In this document: positions 43,808 to 53,223 of the stretch, piece after piece
How the letters are laid out: each line of letters begins with the position of its first letter
Position numbering within the stretch: the stretch's first letter is position 1
Source: Bacteroides stercoris ATCC 43183
GTDB taxonomy: Bacteria > Bacteroidota > Bacteroidia > Bacteroidales > Bacteroidaceae
Length of the DNA stretch: 64,000 nt
Reading direction: 5' to 3'
NCBI RefSeq assembly: GCF_025147325.1
Contig: NZ_CP102262.1
Location: 248,001-312,000, forward strand
Notes under the pieces: model-generated
Told to the model about the DNA's origin: nothing
Seen by the model: the letters and a program-made list of their open reading frames with translations, nothing else
Databases searched by the model: none
Made by a program: the position numbers and the translations under genes

Positions 43808-44941
43808 ATGAAAACTATTTTTATCATGGGAATCTTGAGTTTCTTTTGCGGCATCAGTGCCGCACAGCCTCAATACTGGGGTGAGGGTGCATACGATTTG
43901 GAAAATGTGGTGTTCGGAATGAAGGTGGACAAGTATTATTCCAAGGCGAAGACATACGACGAGGATTATGACGAATCATTCCGCTATTTCATGAAGAAAA
44001 AAGTGAAATGTAAAACCCAGGAAGGCAAAAAGGCGGTCATTCAGGAATACAGCTCGGTAGAAACAAATTACGGAGAGGTTCTTGCCCGCTTCGGGAAATT
44101 TGAATTCCCGTATACCGGCATGGTGGCGGACAAATCAGGAAAACTGATCGGCATTCTGGCACTGGGAAGGCTGGACGGAGCGGCGGCAGTGGATTCGCTG
44201 CTATATGCCATTGCAGGAAAGTACGGTCCCCAATGCTTTGTCACAGAAGAGTATTTCGGACATCGGAATTATGGATGGCATGTGAATGACCGGACTATCC
44301 AACTATATGTACGCAAGCCGAATCCGGAGCACAAGGATGCCGTGATTTACCTTGAAGAGAACGAAAAGGGAGAACGGAAAATTGTCGGCGGAGGCAGCCA
44401 GCCACACACCTGGTATGAAGTGTGCCTGATGGTGACAAAGACGAAATATGATCCGTTCATCGACTGCATCAGCGTCGGTAACTGGTGCAATTTCAATGAT
44501 CTCTCGTCAGATGTCCGGAGCATGGAAATCAATCCGGCAGCAGGCGTATACGACACTGGCGAGCTCTTTACGGAGGAAGATCTTGTCCCGGACACCACCA
44601 AAGGATATATGAACATCCCGGACGGAGAACTTCCCAAGTTCAAGGAAGGACCGTTCGCGAAATTCCCGGATTTCAGGCTTGCCGTGCGCCATTGGATGGC
44701 CTATAATGCCGGCCTCGGGAACCAGGGAAATCCCGAAGGGAATGTAAGCGTATCCTTCACAGTGGGAAAGGACAGCAAAGCGAAGGATGCCAAGGTGGAA
44801 AACCGGGAGACCACATCGTCCGAACTGGAAGTTGCAGCACTATATACCATCCAACGGCTTCCCGAATTTATACCTGCCACCCAAAACGGAAAACCCGTGG
44901 CATTCCGCATGACGGTGGCCCTCAGGTTTGAAAACCGATAA
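43808..44941 (+). CDS. Secreted protein of the array with TonB-C-like end
   Basis: 377 aa from the ATG at 43808 (a second ATG sits 9 bp upstream). Signal peptide MKTIFIMGILSFFCGISAAQ. The core (VVFGMKVDKYYSKAKTYDED, LLYAIAGKYGPQC, YGWHVNDRTIQLYVRK) shares a layout with the proteins at 46994 and 48975: a stored strand, an L-x-x-L-x-x-x-Y-G-x-P-like step and a W-x-x-x-D-x-x-I strand. The C-terminus GNVSVSFTVGKDSKAKDAKV is the TonB-C-like module. Function unknown. Confidence 0.68.
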   Translation: MKTIFIMGILSFFCGISAAQPQYWGEGAYDLENVVFGMKVDKYYSKAKTYDEDYDESFRYFMKKKVKCKTQEGKKAVIQEYSSVETNYGEVLARFGKFEFPYTGMVADKSGKLIGILALGRLDGAAAVDSLLYAIAGKYGPQCFVTEEYFGHRNYGWHVNDRTIQLYVRKPNPEHKDAVIYLEENEKGERKIVGGGSQPHTWYEVCLMVTKTKYDPFIDCISVGNWCNFNDLSSDVRSMEINPAAGVYDTGELFTEEDLVPDTTKGYMNIPDGELPKFKEGPFAKFPDFRLAVRHWMAYNAGLGNQGNPEGNVSVSFTVGKDSKAKDAKVENRETTSSELEVAALYTIQRLPEFIPATQNGKPVAFRMTVALRFENR

Positions 44942-44953
44942 ATTTTCTCTGCT

Positions 44954-45823
44954 ATGGACAAAGACTTTTCAATAAGCGGTTATCTCCTTTCACGCCTGCA
45001 ACCGGACGATCCCCAGGAAGCACGTTTGCGTATGCTTTGTGTGACCATATCCAAGGATATGCCGGAGGAGAGAAGAGAGCGGCAACTGCGTCCCTTTGCA
45101 TCGGACATGGAATTCATGAATATGATTGCCGGATGGATGAACGGGCTTCCCGAAGCAATTAGCCATGAACAGCCGGACTTTGAGAGATGGCTGGAGCTGT
45201 TCATGACTGCCGGTGAAGCAGAATCCACCCGCTATGTCATGCGTTTGCAAATATGGTACACGCATTATTGCTGCGTAGAAGAGTTACTGACCTTATGCCG
45301 ATTGCTACAAAGGCATCGTGAAGAACATCTGGAAGCCATCTATCACAGAATGCTCTACTACTTCCGCGAAGCGAGAATACAATGCGGAATGCCTTCCACT
45401 TCCGAGCCGGCAGAAGGTATTGAGGTATCATTCAAACTGCTCGATGCCTCCTACGAACATATCAACCGTAAAATCATTTTGCAAGCGGAAGAACTGCTCG
45501 GTATCCATACCGACCATTCTTTCATTCAGAAAGTGATGGAATGCCATACTGAAGCAAAGACAGCAGAAGAACTGGCGGAACTATGCGGAGCAAACAGTAC
45601 CGTTACCTTCCGTCGGACATTCCTGAGATTGTTTAACTGTCCGGTAGCCCAGTGGCTTCGGCAAAAACGTGCCGAGCAGGTGCTGAAACTGTTGAGGACT
45701 ACACACCTTCCATTACCGGAGATTGCCGAACAATGCGGATTTGCGAACCAGTCTTACCTGTCTGATTTCTGCAAGCGGAATCTCGGTGATACACCAGTAA
45801 ATATCCGAAGAAACAGGAGCTGA
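44954..45823 (+). CDS. AraC-family transcriptional regulator
   Basis: A 289-aa protein. The first 180 residues are helical and not recognised. The last 100 form the double HTH of AraC: AEELAELCGANSTVTFRRTF, then FNCPVAQWLRQKRAEQVLKLL, LPEIAEQCGFANQSYLSDFC and FKRNLG-like ending. It sits 12 bp after the secreted protein gene and is the only regulator in the array, so it probably controls it. Confidence 0.85.
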   Translation: MDKDFSISGYLLSRLQPDDPQEARLRMLCVTISKDMPEERRERQLRPFASDMEFMNMIAGWMNGLPEAISHEQPDFERWLELFMTAGEAESTRYVMRLQIWYTHYCCVEELLTLCRLLQRHREEHLEAIYHRMLYYFREARIQCGMPSTSEPAEGIEVSFKLLDASYEHINRKIILQAEELLGIHTDHSFIQKVMECHTEAKTAEELAELCGANSTVTFRRTFLRLFNCPVAQWLRQKRAEQVLKLLRTTHLPLPEIAEQCGFANQSYLSDFCKRNLGDTPVNIRRNRS

Positions 45824-45847
45824 CCATTTATTATAAAATGAACGAAT

Positions 45848-46909
45848 ATGAAAATTAAAACACTTATCATTATGGGACTATTAAGTACAGCAGGTTCAAA
45901 TTTATCTGCACAAGACGAAAAATTGACAAAAGAAGAGATTCAAGAGTTGAAAGAATATTTCGATTGGGAACAATCTACATTTAAAAATCCGATCATAAAT
46001 CCCCAATATAATAATTCCGAAAATCTTAAAGCGGTGAATAAAAAAAAGCCATGGGAAGAACAAGTTACCGTTCCTTTGGATGTATATGACAAAATTTTAA
46101 GCACTGTTTCACTGTCAACTTCCTCCAATGAAGATGACAGCCATGAAATCAAAGTAAACCTGCATTATGACTTCCCTTCGGCATGGACAAACCAAAACGA
46201 CTTTACAGGCTACCAAAGCGGTTCATATAAATATGAGGAATGGCCTAAAAACAATGGTTTTGACCCTGCTATTGGTATCCAGGCAGAGCGAAACGATGGT
46301 GTAAAAATCAGATTCATCTCACGAATGACCGACAACGAAAATAAATCCGTGTTATTGGTAAACAGCCTCCACTATGACCGTAAGCCGGTAAGAGATGACC
46401 AGGGACGCCAAAAAGGTACTGATGAAACCTATACATTGCGCACAGAACAACCATTATCGCAAGTGAAAGGGGATTTATCGGTCTGTATCCTTCAAACGGA
46501 ATGGGAAAAGGTCAAAATCACCGATGCGGACATAAACAAGGAATTTACTCTTGACGGAATACCTTTTGAACTGCTGTCTTTCAAAAACGGAGTCATAGTC
46601 ATTGCGTTTGATTACAAGTATTATGACAAAGTTCGTGATGAGTGGAAATACATCGGAACGAAAGACGGTGCGTGGTGGAAAAACAATAGGGCCAAGAGAG
46701 CCATCACTTCTTATACAATATACAACAACATCATCAATAATCCCGATTATTCTTTCCAAGACTGGATGAAGCATATAGATAATGAGGATTCAGAACATAG
46801 AGCTGTATGCACATTTGTTTCCAATGCCCCGATTGATGAAGTGTATTTTTATATTGACCCGAAATATTGTGAAACGATTTTATTGGAAAAAGTTTTAAAA
46901 GTAAAGTAA
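45848..46909 (+). CDS. Secreted protein of the array
   Basis: 353 aa with a signal peptide (MKIKTLIIMGLLSTAGSNLS, cleavage after SAQ). It continues KLTKEEIQELKEYFDWEQST, like the N-terminus of the protein at 40286 (MTEEEKKEAMEQL), and the region QVKGDLSVCILQTEWEKVKI matches that protein's HISLSFYMP...VQVTWGSMTF part in layout. It lacks the TonB-C-like end, so it is a shortened relative. Function unknown. Confidence 0.65.
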   Translation: MKIKTLIIMGLLSTAGSNLSAQDEKLTKEEIQELKEYFDWEQSTFKNPIINPQYNNSENLKAVNKKKPWEEQVTVPLDVYDKILSTVSLSTSSNEDDSHEIKVNLHYDFPSAWTNQNDFTGYQSGSYKYEEWPKNNGFDPAIGIQAERNDGVKIRFISRMTDNENKSVLLVNSLHYDRKPVRDDQGRQKGTDETYTLRTEQPLSQVKGDLSVCILQTEWEKVKITDADINKEFTLDGIPFELLSFKNGVIVIAFDYKYYDKVRDEWKYIGTKDGAWWKNNRAKRAITSYTIYNNIINNPDYSFQDWMKHIDNEDSEHRAVCTFVSNAPIDEVYFYIDPKYCETILLEKVLKVK

Positions 46910-46993
46910 CTACAAAAAATGTAAATTACCGGGAAGTATTTCCCATTAAGAATTGCGACCCGGTAATTTGCAGCAGCGGAAAATACAAGGAAT

Positions 46994-47692
46994 ATGAAAA
47001 TTAAAATACTTATCATCATTGGATTGACAGCATTTTTATGCTTATCCGGCGCAACAGCCCATGCACAATCAGACAAACAGATTATCAATATGGATAACCC
47101 GGACTATGACATCGATGTGGAACGTTTATGTTCTCCATATATTGATTTCGATAATCCCAAAGAGACCAGCAAAGAAGTAAGCTATCGCTATGTGAAATAC
47201 ACACAAAACATGAACGTTTCGTTTTCTGAGAGATATCCGATTTTAATATATTATATAAGTATGGACAGTCTCGTTACCAAGAAAGCAACTTTTTGTGATA
47301 CCGACTTCGGGAAACTGAATTTAATAACCAATGCACAAGGCAAATTAATATCGATGGTCTGCGAAACGAAGATGAACAAAACAAGCTTCAAGGAACTGGT
47401 AAAGGCTGTTAGGCAGAAATGTGGCAAACCTGCCCTGAAGAAAGCAGAAACAGGTAAAGACGAACTTAAAAAGATTCTGATAAACTCGATAGTATCAAAG
47501 GGCAAGAACATACCCGTGTATCTTTGGAAGCTGGATGACGAATATATCGGACTGTTCATGGAAGGCGAGGACATCGTAAAGCTCTTCCGGGCAAAAAAAG
47601 AATTTGAAGATTTACTCATCAAAGTAAATGGTCCTTACATTGAGGCAACAATAGAGTTGCAAAAATGGAAGAAGAAAATATTTAAGAGATAA
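46994..47692 (+). CDS. Secreted protein of the array
   Basis: 232 aa with signal peptide MKIKILIIIGLTAFLCLSGA (cleavage near AHAQ). The signal sequence is almost that of the gene at 45848, a sign of duplication. The core (FGKLNLITNAQGKLISMVCE, FKELVKAVRQKCGKP, YLWKLDDEYIGLF) has the same plan as the proteins at 43808 and 48975. No known domain. Confidence 0.62.
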   Translation: MKIKILIIIGLTAFLCLSGATAHAQSDKQIINMDNPDYDIDVERLCSPYIDFDNPKETSKEVSYRYVKYTQNMNVSFSERYPILIYYISMDSLVTKKATFCDTDFGKLNLITNAQGKLISMVCETKMNKTSFKELVKAVRQKCGKPALKKAETGKDELKKILINSIVSKGKNIPVYLWKLDDEYIGLFMEGEDIVKLFRAKKEFEDLLIKVNGPYIEATIELQKWKKKIFKR

Positions 47693-47725
47693 GAAACAGG
47701 CTATAATAAGCTAATTTTAAATCAC

Positions 47726-47866
47726 ATGAAAATGGCAAAAATGTGGGATACGGGAACACCGCGAGAAAGCATGTTCAAACATATTCTACAACACATTCCG
47801 GTGAAAAAAAATCCATCTATAAGCATACTAAAGAATCGTTTTCTATATTTGCTGTATTACAAATAG
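47726..47866 (+). CDS. Possible 46-aa ORF
   Basis: A short ORF from ATG 47726 to TAG 47864-47866 (begins MKMAKMWDTGTPRE). No recognisable domain; it may be chance or the remnant of a duplicated gene. A frame over 47743-48180 also covers this area but is a shadow of the next gene. Confidence 0.2.
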   Translation: MKMAKMWDTGTPRESMFKHILQHIPVKKNPSISILKNRFLYLLYYK

Positions 47867-47887
47867 ATAACAAACCATTAAAAACAC

Positions 47888-48262
47888 ATGTCTATGGAAC
47901 AACAAACAATGACCGGTTCTGGACTCTATATCCTTATAGCTGTCCAGCTGCTGTTCTCCATGCTGATACAGTTGCGGATACGTCAGTACCGCAAAAAGCC
48001 GACAGGCTGCCTGCTGGCTGCATCCACGCTGTGCATCAGCCTTTCAGGGATGACACTTTTCACTTGGCTGTTTTCCGAAGCAGAGTTCAGCGACGTGGCG
48101 ATGCTGGTACTGAGTGCTGCCCTGTTCACCTTCGGATATATGGGACTTCTGGCCTTCCTGTTCAAGTTCAACGGCAGTAAGCTGGACGCATACATTTTAG
48201 AAGACATAGAGCGTTCTTACAGACGCATCGAAGAAACCAACGAGAAAGGAGGCAAACAATGA
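47888..48262 (+). CDS. Small membrane protein, paralogue of the gene at 41872
   Basis: 124 aa with three hydrophobic segments (GLYILIAVQLLFSMLIQL; CLLAASTLCISLSGMTLFTW; VAMLVLSAALFTFGYMGLLA). The tail FNGSKLDAYILEDIERSYRR and ENEKGG-like end repeats the tail of the protein at 41872. It is shorter, missing two segments. The stop overlaps the next start by 4 bp, repeating the pairing seen at 42519. Confidence 0.68.
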   Translation: MSMEQQTMTGSGLYILIAVQLLFSMLIQLRIRQYRKKPTGCLLAASTLCISLSGMTLFTWLFSEAEFSDVAMLVLSAALFTFGYMGLLAFLFKFNGSKLDAYILEDIERSYRRIEETNEKGGKQ

Positions 48263-48903
48263 CTACACTACCTTTTCTTATATTAGGAAGCCTTTCCCTT
48301 CTTCTCCTCAACTGGCTGACGTGGAAAGGACTGAAAAATTACCTGCAGCCCAAAGGCAAGACGGCAGCCACTGCTTTGGAACAGCAACTCACGGAGCAGG
48401 CATTTGCCTGGCGCACCCTCATCGGCCTGCTGTGGCTGGTTCCTGTATGGCCTGCCATTGCAGCTGTGATGCTATGGTACAGACTGAGATTACGCAAGCA
48501 GATACTCAGCCAGAGCCGTACTTGTCCGAAATGCGGAAAAGAGACCCTCCGCGAGATGTCGGCACAGGAGATAAAGAAAGATGCCCGGCTTTTCACCCCA
48601 CAGGAACGAATGGAACTCAATCTGCAGACCGTCTGCATCCATGTGTACACCTGCACCGCCTGCGGAGAAAAGGTGAAAGTGCGCATCCCTCTTGCGACAG
48701 GTCTCTATGAATATTGTCCGGATTGCCATGGTATCACCTTACACCGGAAAGAAGCATACACTGTGGTGGAATCTCCTACTGAATTCTCCGAAGGACTGAA
48801 GGAAGCGCGTCATGAATGTAAATACTGCGGTGCTAAATACATCGTAGGGCATAAGATTCACCGTACACATACATCTTCCAGCCACAACTCTTTTGATTTT
48901 TGA
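48259..48903 (+). CDS. Membrane protein with zinc-ribbon Cys pairs, TPM domain missing
   Basis: A 214-aa protein that matches residues 180-390 of the TPM protein at 42519: a membrane segment (LILGSLSLLLLNWLTWKGL), RTLIGLLWLVPVWPAI, and the Cys pairs CPKC, CTAC, CPDC and CKYC with EARHECKYCGAKYIVGHKI. The periplasmic TPM domain and the Gly-rich tail are absent. It looks like a stand-alone version of the cytoplasmic half. It is translated with the small membrane protein before it (ATGA). Confidence 0.7.
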   Translation: MTTLPFLILGSLSLLLLNWLTWKGLKNYLQPKGKTAATALEQQLTEQAFAWRTLIGLLWLVPVWPAIAAVMLWYRLRLRKQILSQSRTCPKCGKETLREMSAQEIKKDARLFTPQERMELNLQTVCIHVYTCTACGEKVKVRIPLATGLYEYCPDCHGITLHRKEAYTVVESPTEFSEGLKEARHECKYCGAKYIVGHKIHRTHTSSSHNSFDF

Positions 48904-48974
48904 ACAATTTGTACATAAATGTAGATGTAGAATGAAAACGGAAAGAGAATATAAAAACTAAAATTCAAAATATT

Positions 48975-49712
48975 ATGAAATTTAAAACATTTATCATTAT
49001 GGGATTTATCAGTACATCATGTTTGGGTGGCTGCGCCCAACGCCCCGGCCCTTTGGGTGAAAAGACAATCGAACTCGACGATTTCGATTTCTCTACCCCC
49101 ATTACGGACATTTTTCCCGACCGCTATATAAGCACCGAGTGGGGAGAGAATTGGTATCGGATACCCACCCCCAGCACCGAGGACGGAGAGGACGGATATC
49201 TATATCAAAAAGAAACCTGCATAGACTTTTATGATAATCCCTTTTGGATTACTTATAGCCAGATGGGTTCCTGCGATGCCGACGAACTTCTTAGCATGGG
49301 CGGACATACGTTCAGCACAGCCAATTTTGCCGTTACGCTCGACGGACGACGCATCGCCGCGGCCGGCGGCTGTAATCGCAACATCACAAAGGAAGACTGC
49401 GACCGTTTCATCACCCTTCTCACCAAGCGTTACGGAGAGCCTGAGCAGGGAGACGGAGAGTGGTTCCCCTGCCGCCTTTATAAATGGAAGCTGAAAGACC
49501 GGACGCTGACATTTGCCATACACGAAACTGACGAGCACAATGAATTGAAGCTCGAAAGAGTCTATCATGAAGAAGACAACACTGTCGAAATACGTGAAGA
49601 CAAGCGCAGAAACCGTACCGAAGGCTATTTCTTTGTATTCGACGGCGAATGGTACGACCGCTTTGTCCGCACACAGAGCGTGGCAAAAGGCGATATTTGC
49701 TATACTTACTGA
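48975..49712 (+). CDS. Lipoprotein of the array
   Basis: 245 aa with signal MKFKTFIIMGFISTSCLGGC; LGGC is a lipobox, so this relative of the secreted proteins at 43808 and 46994 is lipid-anchored. The core has FAVTLDGRRIAAAGGCNRNI, FITLLTKRYGEPEQ, YKWKLKDRTLTFAI, the same plan as its neighbours. GC content is higher than in the next genes. Function unknown. Confidence 0.65.
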   Translation: MKFKTFIIMGFISTSCLGGCAQRPGPLGEKTIELDDFDFSTPITDIFPDRYISTEWGENWYRIPTPSTEDGEDGYLYQKETCIDFYDNPFWITYSQMGSCDADELLSMGGHTFSTANFAVTLDGRRIAAAGGCNRNITKEDCDRFITLLTKRYGEPEQGDGEWFPCRLYKWKLKDRTLTFAIHETDEHNELKLERVYHEEDNTVEIREDKRRNRTEGYFFVFDGEWYDRFVRTQSVAKGDICYTY

Positions 49713-49734
49713 CATTAACTTCACAGCAAAAATC

Positions 49735-50808
49735 ATGAAACAGAATACAGATATTCCCTCCGCCCGTTCAAGTCTGTGGAAACGGTGTTGGCGTTTCGTA
49801 AAAAACGCCCATCTGCCAGAGTTTTTTCTCTATGCAATCGTACTGCCCTGCTTTGCCCTGCAAGTGTCGGTAGTGGCAGGCATCTTTCTCCTTCTCGGTG
49901 ATATGTCGGTTACGGGCATAGGTTGTACCTACGACCCGGCAGGGTTCGTGCTGCTCGCCTTGTTCGCCCTCATCGCCATAGCGGTCTTTTCGGCATTACT
50001 GCTCCTGCTGCTGAAGGTAAACAGCAGCAAGACGAGCCGTTATCGGGAAGATAACCCCCGACGCTCTTACCGCCGGATAGCGGGCGTACTTCTGTTTCTG
50101 TTGATGGCAGGTGTATCCCATTCTTCTACAACGGCACCGGAACATCGGGAAGGAATTATCCTTCCACAGAAATCGTGGCTGGAAGAGACTGCGATACCCG
50201 TTTACCTTTCCATCTTCGATTCACGGACAGGACGGATTACACTTTTATTGATAAACCTTGCTACCTTTGGAGTAATGCGTCGCAAACTATGTCTCAAATC
50301 CGATACTCCGGAAGCCGCCCTCGAACTACTTGCTACCCGTCGTCCGTTTACGGTACGCACATTAGTGGCCATGCTGTGGCTCTTCCCCGTATGGCCCGCC
50401 ATATTGGCGGCAATACACTATCATCGTTTACAGAAAATCAGACTGCTTCGCCGCCACTATCCCTGCCCCAACTGTATGGGAAGGAAAGTACACTCCCTGC
50501 CCCTGCCTGTTGGAGAAGAGAATCTGCCCCTGTTCACCGATGGCGAGCGGCTCGAACTCAAACTGAAGACTGCCTATATCCTCGTTGTTGAGTGTCCGGA
50601 CTGTGGCAAAAGGTTCAAGCTGCGCGTACCTCTCACCAAAGAAGGCTACGAGCTTTGTCCCGAATGTCACCACCTCACTCTGCACCGCACAGAAAACTAT
50701 CACATGGTAAAGCCGGTCAATAGCTCGGGCGAAAGTCTGCGTGAGGCACGCCACCAATGCCGCTTCTGTGGAGCGGAATACATGGTAGGTTACCAAATGC
50801 CGAGATGA
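49735..50808 (+). CDS. Fusion of the small membrane protein with the zinc-ribbon protein
   Basis: 357 aa from the ATG at 49735. Residues 1-115 correspond to the small membrane protein (two long hydrophobic segments, then LKVNSSKTSRYREDNPRRSYRR). Residues 120-357 correspond to the TPM-less zinc-ribbon protein (membrane segment ITLLLINLATFGV, RTLVAMLWLFPVWPAI, Cys pairs CPNC, CPDC, CPEC, CRFC and EARHQCRFCGAEYMVGYQM). At 41872/42519 and 47888/48259 these are two genes with ATGA overlap; here one frame joins them. This supports physical interaction of the two modules. The longer frame from 49567 is rejected, as it runs inside the previous gene. Confidence 0.72.
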   Translation: MKQNTDIPSARSSLWKRCWRFVKNAHLPEFFLYAIVLPCFALQVSVVAGIFLLLGDMSVTGIGCTYDPAGFVLLALFALIAIAVFSALLLLLLKVNSSKTSRYREDNPRRSYRRIAGVLLFLLMAGVSHSSTTAPEHREGIILPQKSWLEETAIPVYLSIFDSRTGRITLLLINLATFGVMRRKLCLKSDTPEAALELLATRRPFTVRTLVAMLWLFPVWPAILAAIHYHRLQKIRLLRRHYPCPNCMGRKVHSLPLPVGEENLPLFTDGERLELKLKTAYILVVECPDCGKRFKLRVPLTKEGYELCPECHHLTLHRTENYHMVKPVNSSGESLREARHQCRFCGAEYMVGYQMPR

Positions 50809-50858
50809 CAAACAATAGGCTTTGCGGGAATATATACAAAATTCTAAATCCAACTAAT

Positions 50859-51692
50859 ATGAACAAGCATCCATTCCTCCCCGCTCCGGCAGCCGTTGCC
50901 CTATGTTTCGGGCTGCTTTGGCTGTCTGCATTCAGCTCCTGTACAGGGTGCAGCTACAACCACCAAAAGGCGATGGGAAGCATAGATAACATTTTGGGCA
51001 AAGTAGATACACTGATGAAAAAAACAGACAGGTTTTTGGAAGAACATCTGCCGGAAGAACCGCCTATAGACTACGAAAAAGAGGGGGTGAACAGGAAGCA
51101 CCTGTTTGTATTTACAGATACGACAATGACCTACAACGGCAAGCCGTTCATGCCGGGAATGACAATAGGAGAACTGTGTGAGATATTCGGACATTACGAA
51201 CGTCTTGCGGAACCTGGAATATTTATATGGGATTCCATCGGACTTACCATGACATCACACGATGAAAGCGGAAAAGACAGTGCTCCTGTAGACGGAATAC
51301 TGATTGACTGGAATATAGAATTAGATGATTTTCTATCCGAAGAAAACCTAAAATGGCTAAAGAACCGTTGCCCTCGTCAGTATTTTACGGGTAAAATGAT
51401 TGTCGGTGGAGCAGTTTTGGGCAGAGGTATGCACATTGATGATTTTCTGAAAAAAACAAATCTGAAATTCAATAACAATCCGTTCCCTCTGCTTTACTAT
51501 TGTCATCTGCATGACTGGGACTACACCAAAGCACCTATACACCGCAGAGAAGAATATTATACCTATAGAATCAGGAAGTCTGAAGACGGTAATGATATTG
51601 AAAACTTTGATATTGCCATTAACTCACGAGGTTTTGGTGACCCACCGTACGAAGGTCCTGAATATGAAAAGTACATAAACCACCTTGATTAA
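50859..51692 (+). CDS. Lipoprotein of the array
   Basis: 277 aa from the ATG at 50859 (MNKHPFLPAPAAVALCFGLL) with the lipobox FSSC. The mature part has GMTIGELCEIFGHYERL, which resembles the first strand-helix turn of BamE/SmpA-like repeats, and a second stretch MIVGGAVLGRGMHIDDFLKK. The frameshifted gene that follows is a paralogue. The first bases of this gene recur at 53224, marking a duplication breakpoint. Confidence 0.65.
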   Translation: MNKHPFLPAPAAVALCFGLLWLSAFSSCTGCSYNHQKAMGSIDNILGKVDTLMKKTDRFLEEHLPEEPPIDYEKEGVNRKHLFVFTDTTMTYNGKPFMPGMTIGELCEIFGHYERLAEPGIFIWDSIGLTMTSHDESGKDSAPVDGILIDWNIELDDFLSEENLKWLKNRCPRQYFTGKMIVGGAVLGRGMHIDDFLKKTNLKFNNNPFPLLYYCHLHDWDYTKAPIHRREEYYTYRIRKSEDGNDIENFDIAINSRGFGDPPYEGPEYEKYINHLD

Positions 51693-51704
51693 AACATAGT
51701 TATC

Positions 51705-52437
51705 ATGAAAACACGAATCAACCTCTCAGTCTATCTTATAGTATTGTTCTTCACGCTAACAGCCTGTGGTGAAAGAACGGACGGTCTGTATGGCACCCGC
51801 TACAGCCGCTCGGAACTGGAAGAAATGGGTGTAAACACCGAGCATCTGTTTATTTTCGACGGCGATAAAATTATCGTATAACGGCAAAGAGTTTTGGCTG
51901 GGAATGAGTATTGAAGAGGTGACGGAAATATTCGGTGAACCTTATACACGTATGAATGAAAACAAGCATTTTTGGGGTGAATCTACAGATTACTACTGGG
52001 ATGACTGGGAAGTAATAATAAACACCCAATTGAGGGATAGTATTCAAACAGTGATGATGGTGGATATTCGATGGAATTTGACAATCGGTAAAGCACTGGA
52101 ACTTGCAAATAGTGATAACTTGCGAGATTTTGTAAAAAGCATGAAAGAAGACAATCCCAAGACTTACTTTAAGGGCGATATTCTGGTTGGTGGCGTGCCA
52201 TTGGGAAGGATGACAAATGTAAAGAAGGAGTTTATGAAAGAGAATGATCTCCTCTTTTTTCACCGGCATAGAGGAGACCGGATAGCAGAACATAGGGTTT
52301 TGGATTCTTATGATTATACCAAACTTAAAAATTTCAAGAAAGAGGATCGGTATATTTTTTATTATCTTGTTTTGATGTCTATGGATTATACAAAAACTGA
52401 GAGTTTTATGTGTATACTTGATTTATACTACCTGTGA
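51705..52437 (+). pseudogene. Frameshifted lipoprotein gene, paralogue of the previous gene
   Basis: The first frame (51705-51881) encodes a lipoprotein signal with lipobox LTAC and then NTEHLFIFDGDKII before a stop. The second frame picks up at about 51872 as SYNGKEFWLGMSIEEVTEIF and runs to 52437. Aligned with HLFVFTDTTMTYNGKPFMPG of the gene at 50859, the two parts are continuous, so one base was gained or lost near the ATAAAATTATC stretch at 51864-51875. A programmed shift is possible but less likely. Confidence 0.7.
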
Positions 52438-52494
52438 TTATTGAAGCATCAATGATGCAAATTTTATTTGATATATTACTAAAAAGTATTTAAT

Positions 52495-53037
52495 ATGAAG
52501 TCTATTATATTTATTTTTTTTACTGTTTTTGTGGTGGAATGCAGCTCCCATGAAAATATCGTTTCTGTAAGACAAGTACAAAACGATAGTCCTGTGATAT
52601 TGAGAATAAGAAAAGACAGAACGGCTATTCATAGCTTATTATATCCTATAGCATTTGAATTTAAGAAAAATGGTAAAAAAGAGATTTATTATGGCGAAAA
52701 CTCTTATTTTGCCAAAAATGAAAATATATGTCCTGGAACAGCGGGATGCTATCTACGGGTGGGTGATAAAGATAGATATCTGACTTATTCTTATAGAAAG
52801 TTTGACGGAAAAATAAAATATGTTATTGACAAAAATGATACAATAAAAGAATTTGTGTCTGTATATTACAAAAAAATGATTCGTGAAAAGAAAGATACCA
52901 TTCATGTTTCTTTAAAAGAATTCAATAACCATTTTAAATATATTATTGATAATTTCTTCGAGGGAGATTCTATCTATTTGCATTTTCATGATCATAAAAG
53001 ATGGACTGATGTTCCTTTGAGAGTTTCTTTCAATTGA
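52495..53037 (+). CDS. Small exported protein of the array
   Basis: 180 aa starting MKSIIFIFFTVFVVECSSHE; VVEC could serve as a lipobox. Very Lys/Asp/Tyr-rich and AT-rich, unlike the genes from 38.6 to 50 kb. No known domain. It ends with a 1-codon-level overlap (TGATG) into a 57-aa ORF. Confidence 0.58.
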   Translation: MKSIIFIFFTVFVVECSSHENIVSVRQVQNDSPVILRIRKDRTAIHSLLYPIAFEFKKNGKKEIYYGENSYFAKNENICPGTAGCYLRVGDKDRYLTYSYRKFDGKIKYVIDKNDTIKEFVSVYYKKMIREKKDTIHVSLKEFNNHFKYIIDNFFEGDSIYLHFHDHKRWTDVPLRVSFN

Positions 53038-53210
53038 TGACCCATGCAACATATGGGCGTAGGCTGGCACATAAAAGAATAGAAGACAAACGTGGAGCCT
53101 ACGAGAACAGGATAAAAAATAGCGAATTAGGGTGTGTACAGGCAGATGTCCTGCTGCCACTGTGTGATGAATATATGAAGGAAAGAACAGTCAGAGAAAT
53201 AACATCTTAA
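53037..53210 (+). CDS. Possible 57-aa ORF coupled to the previous gene
   Basis: ATG at 53037 overlaps the previous stop (ATGA). The product (starts MTHATYGRRLAHKRIEDKRG) is basic and unrecognised. It may be real because of the coupling, or a remnant. Confidence 0.3.
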   Translation: MTHATYGRRLAHKRIEDKRGAYENRIKNSELGCVQADVLLPLCDEYMKERTVREITS

Positions 53211-53223
53211 AAAGTAACGTAAT

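Noticed and set aside
47743..48180. 145-aa ORF in another frame
   Set aside because: The overlapping frame 47888-48262 has membrane segments, a paralogue at 41872 and ATGA coupling to the next gene.
49567..49734. N-terminal extension of the fused membrane/zinc-ribbon protein
   Set aside because: It lies inside the coding region of the preceding lipoprotein gene in another frame; the ATG at 49735 follows that gene's stop.
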